From Corallococcus sp. NCRR (GTDB lineage: Bacteria; Myxococcota; Myxococcia; Myxococcales; Myxococcaceae): DNA of 64,000 nt. The stretch is from the NCBI RefSeq assembly GCF_026965535.1, contig NZ_CP114039.1:7316001-7380000 (forward strand). The letters run 5' to 3'. The notes under the pieces were generated by a model. The model searched no databases. It saw only the letters and a list, made by a program, of their open reading frames with translations, and was not told where the DNA came from. Both the position numbers and the translations under genes were made by a program. How positions within the stretch are numbered: the first letter of the stretch is position 1; each line of letters begins with the position of its first letter. Shown piece by piece: positions 36,062 to 44,182 of this stretch.

Positions 36062-36087
36062 CAGTGGGGAGTCTTCGTTCCCCACTG
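36062..36087 (+). promoter_or_regulatory. 9-bp inverted repeat immediately before frmA-like ribosome site
   Basis: CAGTGGGGA (36062-36070) and TCCCCACTG (36079-36087) with an 8-base loop. AGGAG follows 3 bp later, then the ATG at 36102. The G-tract/C-tract inverted repeat resembles operators of CsoR/FrmR-family repressors, but no such gene adjoins. Confidence 0.55.
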
Positions 36088-36101
36088 ACAGGAGCCCCAC
36101 C

Positions 36102-37214
36102 ATGGACGTCCGCGCCGCCGTCGCCTTCGAGGCCGGCAAGCCCCTGAGCATCGAAACCGTGCACCTGGAGGGCCCCAAGGCGGGCGAGGTGCTGATCGAG
36201 CTGAAGGCCACCGGCCTGTGCCACACCGACGAGTTCACCCGCTCCGGCGCGGACCCGGAGGGCCTGTTCCCCGCCATCTTCGGTCACGAGGGCGCGGGCA
36301 TCGTCGTGGACGTGGGCCCGGGCGTCACCAGCGTGAAGAAGGGCGACCACGTCATCCCGCTCTACACGCCGGAGTGCCGCGGCTGTAAGTCGTGCCTGTC
36401 CCAGAAGACGAACCTGTGCACGGCCATCCGCGCCACGCAGGGCAAGGGCCTGATGCCGGATGGCACCAGCCGCTTCCGCCTGGGCAAGCAGATGATCCAC
36501 CACTACATGGGCTGCTCCACCTTCGCGAACTACACGGTGCTGCCGGAGATCGCGGTGGCGAAGATCCGCGAGGACGCCCCCTTCGAGAAGGTCTGCTACA
36601 TCGGTTGCGGCGTCACCACGGGCGTGGGCGCCGTCGTCTACACCGCGAAGGTGGAGGCCGGCGCGAAGGTCGTCGTCTTCGGCCTGGGCGGCATCGGCCT
36701 GAACGTCGTGCAGGCCGCGCGCATGGTGGGCGCGGACATGATCGTCGGCGTGGACCTGAACCCCGCTCGCAAGGAGATCGCGGAGAAGTTCGGGATGACG
36801 CACTTCGTGAACCCGAAGGAAGTGGAAGGCGACCTCGTCCCCTACCTGGTGAACCTCACCGGCGGCGGCGCGGACTACAGCTTCGAGTGCATCGGCAACG
36901 TGAAGACGATGCGCCAGGCGCTGGAGTGCTGCCACCGCGGCTGGGGCGAGAGCATCATCATCGGCGTGGCGGGCGCGGGGCAGGAGATCAGCACCCGTCC
37001 GTTCCAGCTCGTCACCGGCCGCGTGTGGAAGGGCAGCGCGTTCGGCGGCGCCCGGGGCCGCACGGACGTGCCGAAGATCGTTGACTGGTACATGGACGGG
37101 AAGATCCAGGTCGACCCTCTCATCACCCACACGCTGAAGCTGGAGGAGATCAACCACGGCTTCGACCTGATGCACGAGGGCAAGTCCATCCGCAGCGTGG
37201 TGAAGTACGGATGA
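36102..37214 (+). CDS. frmA: S-(hydroxymethyl)glutathione dehydrogenase / class III alcohol dehydrogenase
   Basis: Oxidises the formaldehyde-glutathione adduct to S-formylglutathione with NAD. A 370-residue zinc MDR enzyme: [12 protein letters not shown] and GHEGAG (catalytic zinc), a structural zinc cluster [28 protein letters not shown] (Rossmann), and [11 protein letters not shown], a class III feature. AGGAG lies seven bases before ATG 36102, and a strong inverted repeat precedes it. The next gene, S-formylglutathione hydrolase, overlaps by ATGA, giving the complete glutathione formaldehyde pathway. Confidence 0.93.
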   Translation: MDVRAAVAFEAGKPLSIETVHLEGPKAGEVLIELKATGLCHTDEFTRSGADPEGLFPAIFGHEGAGIVVDVGPGVTSVKKGDHVIPLYTPECRGCKSCLSQKTNLCTAIRATQGKGLMPDGTSRFRLGKQMIHHYMGCSTFANYTVLPEIAVAKIREDAPFEKVCYIGCGVTTGVGAVVYTAKVEAGAKVVVFGLGGIGLNVVQAARMVGADMIVGVDLNPARKEIAEKFGMTHFVNPKEVEGDLVPYLVNLTGGGADYSFECIGNVKTMRQALECCHRGWGESIIIGVAGAGQEISTRPFQLVTGRVWKGSAFGGARGRTDVPKIVDWYMDGKIQVDPLITHTLKLEEINHGFDLMHEGKSIRSVVKYG

Positions 37215-38065
37215 GCGCCGTGACTCCCACGCTCGTCAGCGAACACGCGTGCTTCGGGGGGACGCAGTCCTTCTGGAAGCACCCGTCCGAGGCCTGCGGC
37301 GGTGAGATGCGCTTCAGCGTCTACACCCCGCCCCAGGCGAAGCACGGCCAGGTGCCCGTGCTCTACTACCTGGCGGGCCTCACCTGCACGGAGGAGACGT
37401 TCGCCACCAAGGGCGGCGCGCAGCGCGTGGCGGCGGAGCTGGGGCTGATGCTCGTGGCGCCGGACACCAGTCCTCGCGGCGCGGGCATCCCCGGCGAGGA
37501 CGCGGACTGGGACTTCGGCACCGGCGCGGGCTTCTACCTGGACGCCACCCAGGAGCCGTGGAAGGCGCGCTACCGCATGGGGACGTATGTCACCCAGGAG
37601 CTGCCCGGCATCCTCGGCGCGCACTTCCCCGCGCGCATGGACCGCGAGGGCATCTTCGGGCACTCGATGGGCGGGCACGGCGCGCTGGTGACGGCGCTCC
37701 GGAACCCGGGCCGGTACAAGTCCGTGTCCGCGTTCGCCCCCATTGGCGCGCCCATCCGTAGCCCCTGGGGCAAGAAGGCCTTTGGCGGCTACCTGGGACC
37801 GGACGAGGCGGCGTGGCGCGAGTACGACGCCACGGAGCTGCTGAAGGCCGGCCGGCGCGTGCCGGCGCTGCTCGTGGACCAGGGGACGAAGGACAAGTTC
37901 TTGCCGGACCAGCTGCACCCGCACTTCCTCCAGGAAGCCTGCGAGGCGGCGGGCCAGCCCCTCACCCTGCGCATGCAGGAGGGGTACGACCACGGCTACT
38001 ACTTCGTCTCCACGTTCATGGAAGACCACCTGCGCCACCATGGCGCGGCGCTGAACGCGGGCTGA
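37211..38065 (+). CDS. fghA: S-formylglutathione hydrolase
   Basis: Hydrolyses S-formylglutathione to formate and glutathione. A 284-residue esterase-D-type alpha/beta hydrolase: [13 protein letters not shown] (oxyanion region), [14 protein letters not shown], the nucleophile in [20 protein letters not shown] (Asp) and [11 protein letters not shown] (His). It starts inside the stop of the dehydrogenase (ATGA), so it is translationally coupled. Family length and motifs are standard. Confidence 0.94.
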   Translation: MSAVTPTLVSEHACFGGTQSFWKHPSEACGGEMRFSVYTPPQAKHGQVPVLYYLAGLTCTEETFATKGGAQRVAAELGLMLVAPDTSPRGAGIPGEDADWDFGTGAGFYLDATQEPWKARYRMGTYVTQELPGILGAHFPARMDREGIFGHSMGGHGALVTALRNPGRYKSVSAFAPIGAPIRSPWGKKAFGGYLGPDEAAWREYDATELLKAGRRVPALLVDQGTKDKFLPDQLHPHFLQEACEAAGQPLTLRMQEGYDHGYYFVSTFMEDHLRHHGAALNAG

Positions 38066-38078
38066 AGCCGCGGCCCGG

Positions 38079-38145
38079 GCACTCATGCCCCTCAATCCCC
38101 TTCCCTCCCTGGCCCGAAACGTGGGAGGCGTGGGGGCATGAGTGC
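38079..38145 (+). promoter_or_regulatory. Nested stem-loop enclosing the ribosome site and start codon of the DEAD-box helicase
   Basis: Outer stem: GCACTCATGCCCC (38079-38091) is perfectly complementary to GGGGCATGAGTGC (38133-38145), 13 bp, and the second arm contains the ATG at 38138. Inner stem: CCTCCC (38104-38109) pairs with GGGAGG (38123-38128), the Shine-Dalgarno site ten bases before the ATG. In the folded leader both initiation elements would be base-paired. It lies 13 bp after the fghA stop, so it could also attenuate read-through. Confidence 0.7.
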
Positions 38146-39412
38146 TTCCTTCAAGTCCCTGGGCCTGTCCCCCGAAACGCTGGGCGCCGTGAAGCGTGCC
38201 CGCTTCGGTACCCCCACGCCCATCCAGGCGCAGGCCATCCCGCCCGCGCTGTCCGGCCGCGACGTCATCGGCTGCGCGGCCACCGGCACCGGCAAGACGG
38301 CCGCCTACCTGCTCCCCATGATTGAGCGCTTCGCGGGCGAGAAGGGCACGCGCGGCCTCATCCTCACCCCCACGCGCGAACTGGCGCAGCAGGTGGAGGA
38401 GCAGGCCCGCTTCTTCGGCGAGCCCCTGGGCGTCCTGCCCGTCCTCATCGTCGGCGGCGAGGACATGAACGCGCAGGTGGATGCGCTGCGCGAGCGCCCC
38501 ACCCTCATCGTCGCCACGCCGGGCCGGCTCGTGGACCTCTTGGGCGTGAAGGCCGTGAACCTGCATCGCATCCAGACGCTGGTGCTGGATGAGGCGGACC
38601 GGATGCTCGACATGGGCTTCCTGCCGCAGATCAACCAGATCCTCCACGCGCTGCCCCGCGAGCGCCAGACGCTGCTGTTCTCCGCCACCCTGGGCGCGGA
38701 CGTGACGCGCTTCGGACAGCGCGCCCTGCACAAGCCCGTGCGCGTGGAGGTCACCCCCAGCGGCACGCCCGCGCCCCGCGCCGAACAGCACCTCTACATC
38801 GTGAAGCCCGAGGAGAAGTGGCCCCTGCTCCTCACGCTGCTCTCACAGGACCAGGCCAGCGCGCTCGTGTTCGTGCGCACCCAGCAGCGCGCGGACAAGA
38901 TGAAGGAATTGCTCGCCGCCGCGGGCCACAAGTCCGCCGCCCTGCACGCGGGCCGCACGCAGGCCCAGCGGCGTCAGGCGTTGGAGGGCTTCCGCCGGGG
39001 GCAGTACCGCTGCCTCGTGGCCACCGACCTGGCGGCGCGCGGACTGGACGTGGATGACATCGGCCATGTCATCAGCCTGGACGTGCCGCACGGACCGGAG
39101 GACTACGTGCACCGCATCGGCCGCACCGCTCGCGCGGCGGCCAGTGGGCGGGCGTCGCTGTTCGCGTTGGAGGTGGAGCGCCGGACGCTCCAGGACATCG
39201 AGCGCATCATCCGCCAGGAGCTTCCGCGCACGGAGGTTCCCCGGAGGGATCCCCTCTTCAAGCGGGAGATGGAGGCGTTCGCGGCGAAGCAGCGCGACCC
39301 GGGGCCGCCCCAGGCCGACCATGGGCGCTCCAAGCGGCCCGAGGGCGCGGCGCCCGGGCGGCATGCCCGGACGCACGGCAAGGGCCGGCCAAAGGGCCCC
39401 AGCGGTCAGTGA
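38138..39412 (+). CDS. DEAD-box ATP-dependent RNA helicase (RhlE-like)
   Basis: A 424-residue RNA helicase. Motifs in order: Q motif FGTPTPIQAQAIP, I ATGTGKTAAYL, Ia TPTRELAQQ, Ib TPGRL, II DEADRMLDMGF, III SATL, IV LVFVRTQQ, V ATDLAARGLDVD, VI HRIGRTARA. The C-terminal ~70 residues are basic and Gly/Pro-rich (RHARTHGKGRPKGPSG), typical of RhlE-type RNA-binding tails. Its ribosome site and ATG lie inside a nested inverted repeat, suggesting structure-dependent or self-regulated translation. It ends in a 7-bp convergent overlap with slyD. Confidence 0.93.
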   Translation: MSASFKSLGLSPETLGAVKRARFGTPTPIQAQAIPPALSGRDVIGCAATGTGKTAAYLLPMIERFAGEKGTRGLILTPTRELAQQVEEQARFFGEPLGVLPVLIVGGEDMNAQVDALRERPTLIVATPGRLVDLLGVKAVNLHRIQTLVLDEADRMLDMGFLPQINQILHALPRERQTLLFSATLGADVTRFGQRALHKPVRVEVTPSGTPAPRAEQHLYIVKPEEKWPLLLTLLSQDQASALVFVRTQQRADKMKELLAAAGHKSAALHAGRTQAQRRQALEGFRRGQYRCLVATDLAARGLDVDDIGHVISLDVPHGPEDYVHRIGRTARAAASGRASLFALEVERRTLQDIERIIRQELPRTEVPRRDPLFKREMEAFAAKQRDPGPPQADHGRSKRPEGAAPGRHARTHGKGRPKGPSGQ

Positions 39413-39894
39413 TCGTGGCCGTCGTCAGGGCCGTGCGCGTGGCCGTGCTCGAGCTCCTCGGGCGTGGCGGCGCGCACTTCCTTGATGGTGACCTCGAAGT
39501 GCAGCTCCTTGCCGGCGAACGGGTGGTTGAAGTCCACCAGCACCGTGTCCTTGCGCACTTCCTTCACCAGGAAGTCGACCTCGTCGCCCTCCGGATCCGT
39601 GGCGCTCAGGATGCCGCCGGCCTTGATCTCCAGGTCCTCGGGGAACTCGGTCCGGGGGACCTCTTCCACGCCTTCCGGATCGTAGTCGCCGTAGCCGTCC
39701 GCCGCGGAGACGACCGTCTTCAGCGACTCGCCCGCGGCCTTGCCCTCCAGCGCCTTCTCCAGGCCGGGGACGATCTCCTCGTAGCCGTGCAGGTAGACGA
39801 GCGGCTCGCCCGCCTCGCTCTCGTCCACGACCTTCCCGTCGCCGAGGTGCAGCTTGTAGTCAATGGCGACAACACTGTCCTTGCCGATTTTCAT
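39406..39894 (-). CDS. slyD: SlyD-type FKBP peptidyl-prolyl isomerase
   Basis: A 162-residue prolyl isomerase/chaperone. The FKBP part is split by an IF (insert-in-flap) domain in the SlyD manner: VVAIDYKLHLGDGKVVDES, EEIVPGLEKALEGKAAGE, the insert GYGDYDPEGVEEVPRTEFPE, then VLVDFNHPFAGKELHFEV. The C-terminus is short and His-rich (HGHAHGPDDGHDH), suiting metal (nickel) binding. ATG 39894 is preferred; an in-frame start at 39912 adds six residues. Its last codons overlap the helicase stop on the other strand. Confidence 0.93.
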   Translation of the reverse strand: MKIGKDSVVAIDYKLHLGDGKVVDESEAGEPLVYLHGYEEIVPGLEKALEGKAAGESLKTVVSAADGYGDYDPEGVEEVPRTEFPEDLEIKAGGILSATDPEGDEVDFLVKEVRKDTVLVDFNHPFAGKELHFEVTIKEVRAATPEELEHGHAHGPDDGHDH

Positions 39895-39969
39895 GGGGCC
39901 CTCATAGCGCATTCAGTCATGTCGCGGTGGAAGGATGATGCTCACCGTTACGGCGTGCACAGGGACGTC

Positions 39970-40506
39970 CTACCAGCGCATGTGCAGCTCGAAGCGGCCG
40001 TGGCCGTCATCGGACTCCAGGACGGCGCTGGGGTTGGCGGCCCCGGCCTGGCGCAGGGCCTCCTCGCAGCACCCCGCCGCGGCCTCCGCCGGAAAGGGGT
40101 AGCCCTGGAACGTCACCCGCCAGTCCCTGGGGCCCAGCTCCGTGGAGGTGATCTCCACCGGCTCCATCACGGAGCGGAAGCTCAGCGCCACCCGCTTCAT
40201 CGCGCGGTCCGGGCCCGCGACCTTCAGGGCCACGTTCACCACCTTGCCCACCAGCGTCTCGAAGTAGCCGCGAACCAGGTCCCGGCCCATCTGCCGCAGG
40301 GCCTCCTCGCGAGGCCGGCCCGCGTACGCGGCCTGCAGCACCAGGTTCTGGCAGCGCAGGAACACCGACGCCGGATAGCTGGCCCTGGGCCTGTCCGGGT
40401 CATAGCCCGCCGCCGCCATGCGCTCGCGCAACGCATTGTCCAACCGCACGCAGCGCAGCAGCGATTCGAACAGCGTGGACTGGATGACGACCTCGGCCGG
40501 GGACAT
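39970..40506 (-). CDS. DUF2378 (TIGR02265-type) myxobacterial family protein
   Basis: A 178-residue cytoplasmic protein of a paralogous family largely restricted to Myxococcales: VIQSTLFESLLRCV, YPASVFLRCQNLV, ALRQMGRDLVRGYFETLVG, then a beta-rich half (WRVTFQGYPFPAEAAAGCCEEA). The family function is unknown; members are often near regulators, and an ECF sigma factor gene is divergent here. ATG 40506. Confidence 0.8.
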   Translation of the reverse strand: MSPAEVVIQSTLFESLLRCVRLDNALRERMAAAGYDPDRPRASYPASVFLRCQNLVLQAAYAGRPREEALRQMGRDLVRGYFETLVGKVVNVALKVAGPDRAMKRVALSFRSVMEPVEITSTELGPRDWRVTFQGYPFPAEAAAGCCEEALRQAGAANPSAVLESDDGHGRFELHMRW

Positions 40507-40655
40507 GGGCGCTCGAATTGGGGAAACGCGTTGAAACCGGTAAGGCGCGCGACACTACCCTTTCGGGTCCTGGAAGCGAGCCCTCTGGCGACATCACGTC
40601 CAACGCTTGTCGTTTCAAGGCCTTGCAGCGGCCAGGGAGGCAATCGACCGTCCTT

Positions 40656-40682
40656 GGAAACACTTTCCGGGCAGGGCCGTCC
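40656..40682 (+). promoter_or_regulatory. Candidate ECF-type promoter upstream of the sigma factor
   Basis: GGAAAC (40656-40661), 16 bp, then CGTCC (40678-40682), the spacing and base pattern of ECF promoters. It is 12 bp from the sigma-factor ATG, so a transcript would be nearly leaderless. Confidence 0.3.
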
Positions 40683-40694
40683 GTGAGCCAGGCG

Positions 40695-41237
40695 ATGGAA
40701 GGCGTCACGGACGAAGTGCTCATGGACCAGTTCTGCCAGGGAGACCAGCCGGCGTTCGAGGCGCTGTTCGCCCGCCACGCCGGGCGTGTGCACGGCTTCC
40801 TCGCCCGCATGGTGAGGGACGGGCCGCTGGCGGAGGACCTCATGCAGACGACCTTCCTGTCCGTCATCCGCGCCCGGGGCCGCTACGAGCGGGGCACGCG
40901 CTTCACCCCCTGGCTGCTCACCATCGCGGCGAACGCGGCCCGGGACGCCCTGCGGCATCAGCAGCACGTGGACGCGCACGCGCACGCGCCGCCAGAAGGC
41001 CCCACGTCGGTGGATGCACCGGATGGGGACCCGGTCATGCGCAGGCGCATCGAGGACGCGCTCCAGCAATTGCCCCTGGAGCAGCGCGAGGCGGTGGTCC
41101 TGAGCAAGGTGGAGGGCTGGTCCTTCGAGGAGATCGCCGAGATGCGCGGTATCCGCGCGGGCGCGGCCCGGCTCCGGGCGCACCGGGGCTACGAGAAGCT
41201 GCGCGAGCTGCTGGGCGGATTGGAGGACATGTCATGA
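40695..41237 (+). CDS. ECF RNA polymerase sigma factor
   Basis: A 180-residue two-domain sigma factor. Region 2: QGDQPAFEALFARHAGRVHGFL, LAEDLMQTTFLSVIRARGRY and TPWLLTIAANAARDALR. Region 4: IEDALQQLPLEQREAVVLSKVEGWSFEEIAEMRGI. There is no C-terminal extension. Starts at GTG 40683 and ATG 40695 are both possible; I take the ATG. The next gene overlaps by ATGA and encodes a multi-helix membrane protein that looks like its anti-sigma partner. Confidence 0.9.
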   Translation: MEGVTDEVLMDQFCQGDQPAFEALFARHAGRVHGFLARMVRDGPLAEDLMQTTFLSVIRARGRYERGTRFTPWLLTIAANAARDALRHQQHVDAHAHAPPEGPTSVDAPDGDPVMRRRIEDALQQLPLEQREAVVLSKVEGWSFEEIAEMRGIRAGAARLRAHRGYEKLRELLGGLEDMS

Positions 41238-41893
41238 GTCCTCCAGTCGACCCGTGGCGGTCCGCCCCTCCCCGCCTGGATCCGCAGGCGATGGAGCGTG
41301 CGCTGGCGGCCTCGCGCGCGGAGCTGGCCTTGAAGCGGCCGGTGCGCGGGTGGCGTTCGCAGGCGGTGGGGCTGTTCGCGGCGTCCGCGGGCATGGCGCT
41401 CGCGGTGGCGGGCGTGCTGCTGGCGCTGGGGCGCACCACGGGCTCGGTGCTGATGGGCCGCGCGCCCCTGCTGGCGATGCTGCTGTCCACCGGCGCGGTG
41501 TGCTCCTGGGGGGCGCTGTCCCCGCGCGGGCGCGGGCTGCGGTGGGTGGGCGTGGGCATGGCGCTGGCGAGCGCCGCGCTGCTGGTGCTGACGCGGGCCA
41601 CCCCGCGGGGCCCTTCCACCCTCCCCGAGTGGGTGTGCACGGTAAGCCACGTGGCGCTGGCGCTGGTGCCGTTGGTGGTGGCGCTGGTGGCGTTGCGGTC
41701 GGCGGTGTTCGACCCGCTGCGCGCGGCGGTGGCGGGAATGGCGGTGGGGACGGTGGGCGCGGTCGTGGGCGAGCTGGCGTGTGAGCAGGGCCCCGGCCAC
41801 GTGGCCATCTATCACCTGGGGGCGTGGGCGCTGTTGACGCTCGCGACCTGGGCGCTGTCGAAACGACTCAAACCCCGGACCTACGCACCATGA
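41234..41893 (+). CDS. Membrane protein, probable NrsF/DUF1109-like anti-sigma factor
   Basis: A 219-residue protein. After a ~45-residue cytoplasmic N-terminus, six hydrophobic helices follow (AVGLFAASAGMALAVAGVLL, LLAMLLSTGAVCSWGAL, WVGVGMALASAALLVL, VALALVPLVVALVALR, AVAGMAVGTVGAVVGEL, YHLGAWALLTLATWAL). A six-helix membrane protein coupled to an ECF sigma gene is the organisation of DUF1109/NrsF anti-sigma factors, which hold the sigma factor at the membrane. The identity is inferred from topology and context. It overlaps both neighbours by 4 bp. Confidence 0.65.
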   Translation: MSPPVDPWRSAPPRLDPQAMERALAASRAELALKRPVRGWRSQAVGLFAASAGMALAVAGVLLALGRTTGSVLMGRAPLLAMLLSTGAVCSWGALSPRGRGLRWVGVGMALASAALLVLTRATPRGPSTLPEWVCTVSHVALALVPLVVALVALRSAVFDPLRAAVAGMAVGTVGAVVGELACEQGPGHVAIYHLGAWALLTLATWALSKRLKPRTYAP

Positions 41894-42186
41894 AGCACGA
41901 TCCCTCGCTCATCTTGACGGAAGACGTGGACGGCGCGCCGTTGCACATGGGCGCGGCGGTGATGATCGTCCGCACCGAACCGGATGACTCCGTGTCGGAG
42001 CGCTTCCTGGGCCGGGTGGGCGTCGTCGTGGCGCTGGTGTTCGACGATCCGCCCACGCAGTACCCCAGCGACCCGCTCATCCAGGTGCGCGTGGCCGGCG
42101 TGGGCGAAGACCTGTTCTTCGCCCGGGAGCTCGTCGAGGTGCCCCAGGGTCACTTCGTCGCGTTCGGGTCGTCCAGCTCCGGGTAG
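41890..42186 (+). CDS. Small hypothetical protein of the ECF operon
   Basis: A 98-residue acidic soluble protein, MKHDPSLILTEDVDGAPLHM at the N-terminus with beta-rich VGVVVALVFDD and LIQVRVAGVGEDLFFA, resembling a small SH3/KOW-like barrel. Its ATG overlaps the membrane-protein stop (ATGA), so it is the third gene of the sigma operon. Its last 37 bp overlap the convergent GST pseudogene. No family recognised. Confidence 0.7.
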   Translation: MKHDPSLILTEDVDGAPLHMGAAVMIVRTEPDDSVSERFLGRVGVVVALVFDDPPTQYPSDPLIQVRVAGVGEDLFFARELVEVPQGHFVAFGSSSSG

Positions 42187-42883
42187 TGCCGGAAGATGCC
42201 CTGCTGGTTGAAGGGCTGGGCGCGCTTGGACTGCTTGTACGCGGTGATGCGCGGGCGCTCCGAGATGCGCTGGTGCAACGCCATCACGCCGGGGATTTCT
42301 GGAGCGACGCGGCGCATGGCATTGGGAAAGGCATACAGCAGGCCTTCCACCAGTTGGTACAGCGCCAGCTCCGGATAGGAGAAGTCGCGGCCCAGGAGGA
42401 ACTTCCCGCCGCCCTGCGTATTCGACTTCAGCACACGCTCGAAGTAGCCCAGGAACTTCGGGATGCGCTGGGTGCGGAAGTCCTCGGCGCGCTGCTTCGC
42501 GGCGTCCTTCTGCTCGTCGTAGTACTTCATGACGGCGAGCGGGTGGTGCGTGTCGTGTGCTTCCGCCACGGCATCCGCGACGGTGAACTGGAGTTGACGG
42601 GCGTGCAGCCGCGAGCCTTCGTCCGAGGGGACCAGCCGAAGCGCTCACCGAGGTAAGCGCAGATATTGGGCGCCTGGGAGAAGACGACGTCGCCCACCTT
42701 GAGCACGGGCGGCGCGTAGGCGGGCACGGGCCCCCTGGCAATCATGTCGGAGACGGCCTTGGCGCCGGATTGCAGGCCCACGTCGACCCAGTCCGCGCCC
42801 GCCTCCTCCAGCACCAGCCGCACGAACTCGCCCCGGCCGGGAATGCCGGGCCAGTAGTACAGCTCGAACTTCGCGTCGCTCAT
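42150..42883 (-). pseudogene. Glutathione S-transferase with a single-base frameshift
   Basis: The N-terminal thioredoxin-like half (FELYYWPGIPGRGEFVRLVL, then APPVLKVGDVVFSQ and ICAYLGERFGW) is intact from ATG 42883. The helical C-terminal half continues in another frame (DEGSRLHARQLQFTVADAVA through FLLGRDFSYPELALYQLVEGLL). The switch falls at a homopolymer, four Gs at 42627-42630; one extra base there would restore WSPSDEGSRL and a full ~244-residue GST. It may be a genuine decayed gene or a sequencing/assembly error. Everything else about the reading frame looks maintained, with no other stop. Confidence 0.8.
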
Positions 42884-42910
42884 CGCCGTCACCTCGCGTG
42901 ATGGGAACCG

Positions 42911-42940
42911 GCGCGCATCCTGTGCTCACGGGATGCGCGC
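42911..42940. terminator. Strong hairpin between methyltransferase and GST
   Basis: GCGCGCATCC (42911-42920) and GGATGCGCGC (42931-42940), with the inner TGTGCTCACG able to pair further. It lies 27 bp past the methyltransferase stop and before the GST start, so it probably separates the two transcription units. Confidence 0.55.
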
Positions 42941-42966
42941 TTTGGAAACCCATCCGCGGGGAGGGT

Positions 42967-43734
42967 TCACTCCCCCACGGTTGACGGCTTGCGCGCCCAT
43001 GCGCCGAAGACCATCTCACCCATATAGGTCGTGTTCTCTTTCGTTCGCTCCTCGATGAGGCGCGCGTCGATGGTGTCGATGCCCATTTCCTCTTCCGTGG
43101 CGACGCCATGCCGCACGATGCGCGGGAGCATGGCGCGCAGCATGGGGCCCACCGCGTGGTGCACCTTCGGTGTCTGCAAGGTGGCTTCGGCCCGGACCTG
43201 CTCCACCTGGAGACCGGCCTGCTCCATCGCGGGTGCCAGGTGGAAGCCCATGTGGAGGTCGGCGCCCTCGCGCTCCACGGTGCGCCAGGTCCACTCGCTC
43301 ACGCGGCGATGAAGCGGCAGTGGAGGCAGGCTCACCGGGCCGATGGTCGCGTCGTTCTCCTGGAAGACCACGAGCCCACCAGACTTCACGGCCCTGGCGA
43401 GCGCCCGAAGGGCTGCCACCGCGTCGGGCTGATACATGAGCACGCGCCGTCCGGTGACGGCGTCGAACAGGCCCAACTCTGGCGGCACCTCGGCCAGGTC
43501 CGCTTCGATGAAGGAGACATTCGACAGGCCCTGTTCCCGGGCCTTCTCCCGGGCCATGGACAGCAGGTGGGGGTCGCGGTCCAGCCCCACCACGTGCCCC
43601 GTGCCGCCCACCTTTCTGGCGACGAGGAACGTGAGGGCTCCGAATGCGCAGCCGACGTCCAGCACGCGCATGCCCTCGCGGATCCCCGCGTCGTCCAGCA
43701 AGCGCTCCATCATCACATCCCGAGAGTCCGACAT
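42967..43734 (-). CDS. Class I SAM-dependent methyltransferase
   Basis: A 255-residue Rossmann-fold methyltransferase. VLDVGCAFGALTF is motif I, VVGLDRDPHLL motif post-I, VSFIEADLAEVPP motif II, FDAVTGRRVLMY motif III/IV and LARAVKSGGLVVFQE motif post-III. The C-terminal ~110 residues are a substrate cap with no clear assignment. It most resembles UbiE/small-molecule methyltransferases; the acceptor is unknown. AGGAAGG six bases before ATG 43734. It lies between the SMR exporter and the GST. Confidence 0.85.
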   Translation of the reverse strand: MSDSRDVMMERLLDDAGIREGMRVLDVGCAFGALTFLVARKVGGTGHVVGLDRDPHLLSMAREKAREQGLSNVSFIEADLAEVPPELGLFDAVTGRRVLMYQPDAVAALRALARAVKSGGLVVFQENDATIGPVSLPPLPLHRRVSEWTWRTVEREGADLHMGFHLAPAMEQAGLQVEQVRAEATLQTPKVHHAVGPMLRAMLPRIVRHGVATEEEMGIDTIDARLIEERTKENTTYMGEMVFGAWARKPSTVGE

Positions 43735-43766
43735 CGCCTTCCTCCTGGCTTCACAGGTTAGGAAGG

Positions 43767-43817
43767 CGCCGCCCCGGAGCAGAGGGCGGCGTTTTGGGAA
43801 AGATCGGCGGATCTTCC
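43767..43817. terminator. Two hairpins between SMR exporter and methyltransferase
   Basis: 43767-43791: CGCCGCCC/GGGCGGCG with a 9-base loop, followed by TTTT on the plus strand. 43797-43817: AAGATC/GATCTT with a GGCG loop plus two outer G-C pairs, 16 bp after the exporter stop on the minus strand. The second is the likely exporter terminator. Confidence 0.45.
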
Positions 43818-43832
43818 GGTGCCGGTCCGCGG

Positions 43833-44162
43833 CTAATGCGTTCCGCTGGTGAACTTCAGTCCGATGATGGCGACGATCATCAGCGTGAGGAAGAACAGGC
43901 GCGAGGGCGTGGCGGGCTCATGGAAGAGCACCATGCCCGCGATTGCGGCGCCAGCCGCGCCGATGCCCACCCAGACCGCGTAGGCCGTGCCGATGGGGAG
44001 CTGCTTCACCGCGAGGCCCAGCAGGCCCATGCTCGCGACAATGGCCGCGACGGTGAGCACGCTGGGCAGCGGGCGGGTGAAGCCCTGCGTGTATTTGAGG
44101 CCAATCGTCCAGCAGACTTCGAGCAGGCCAGCGATGACGAGGAGGATCCACGACGACGACAT
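43833..44162 (-). CDS. gdx: SMR-family guanidinium exporter (SugE/Gdx type)
   Basis: A 109-residue, four-helix small multidrug resistance protein. The helix 1 signature LLEVCWTIGLKYTQGFTR (essential Glu, Trp, Lys and GFTR) is the SugE/Gdx type rather than EmrE. Helix 2-4 segments are VLTVAAIVASMGLLGLAV, GTAYAVWVGIGAAGAAIAG and LFFLTLMIVAIIGLKF. Gdx exchanges guanidinium for protons. A guanidine-III-like riboswitch lies 20 bp upstream, which strongly supports this substrate. ATG 44162 has GGGAG nine bases upstream. Confidence 0.9.
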   Translation of the reverse strand: MSSSWILLVIAGLLEVCWTIGLKYTQGFTRPLPSVLTVAAIVASMGLLGLAVKQLPIGTAYAVWVGIGAAGAAIAGMVLFHEPATPSRLFFLTLMIVAIIGLKFTSGTH

Positions 44163-44182
44163 GACGCACGACTCCCGTGAAG

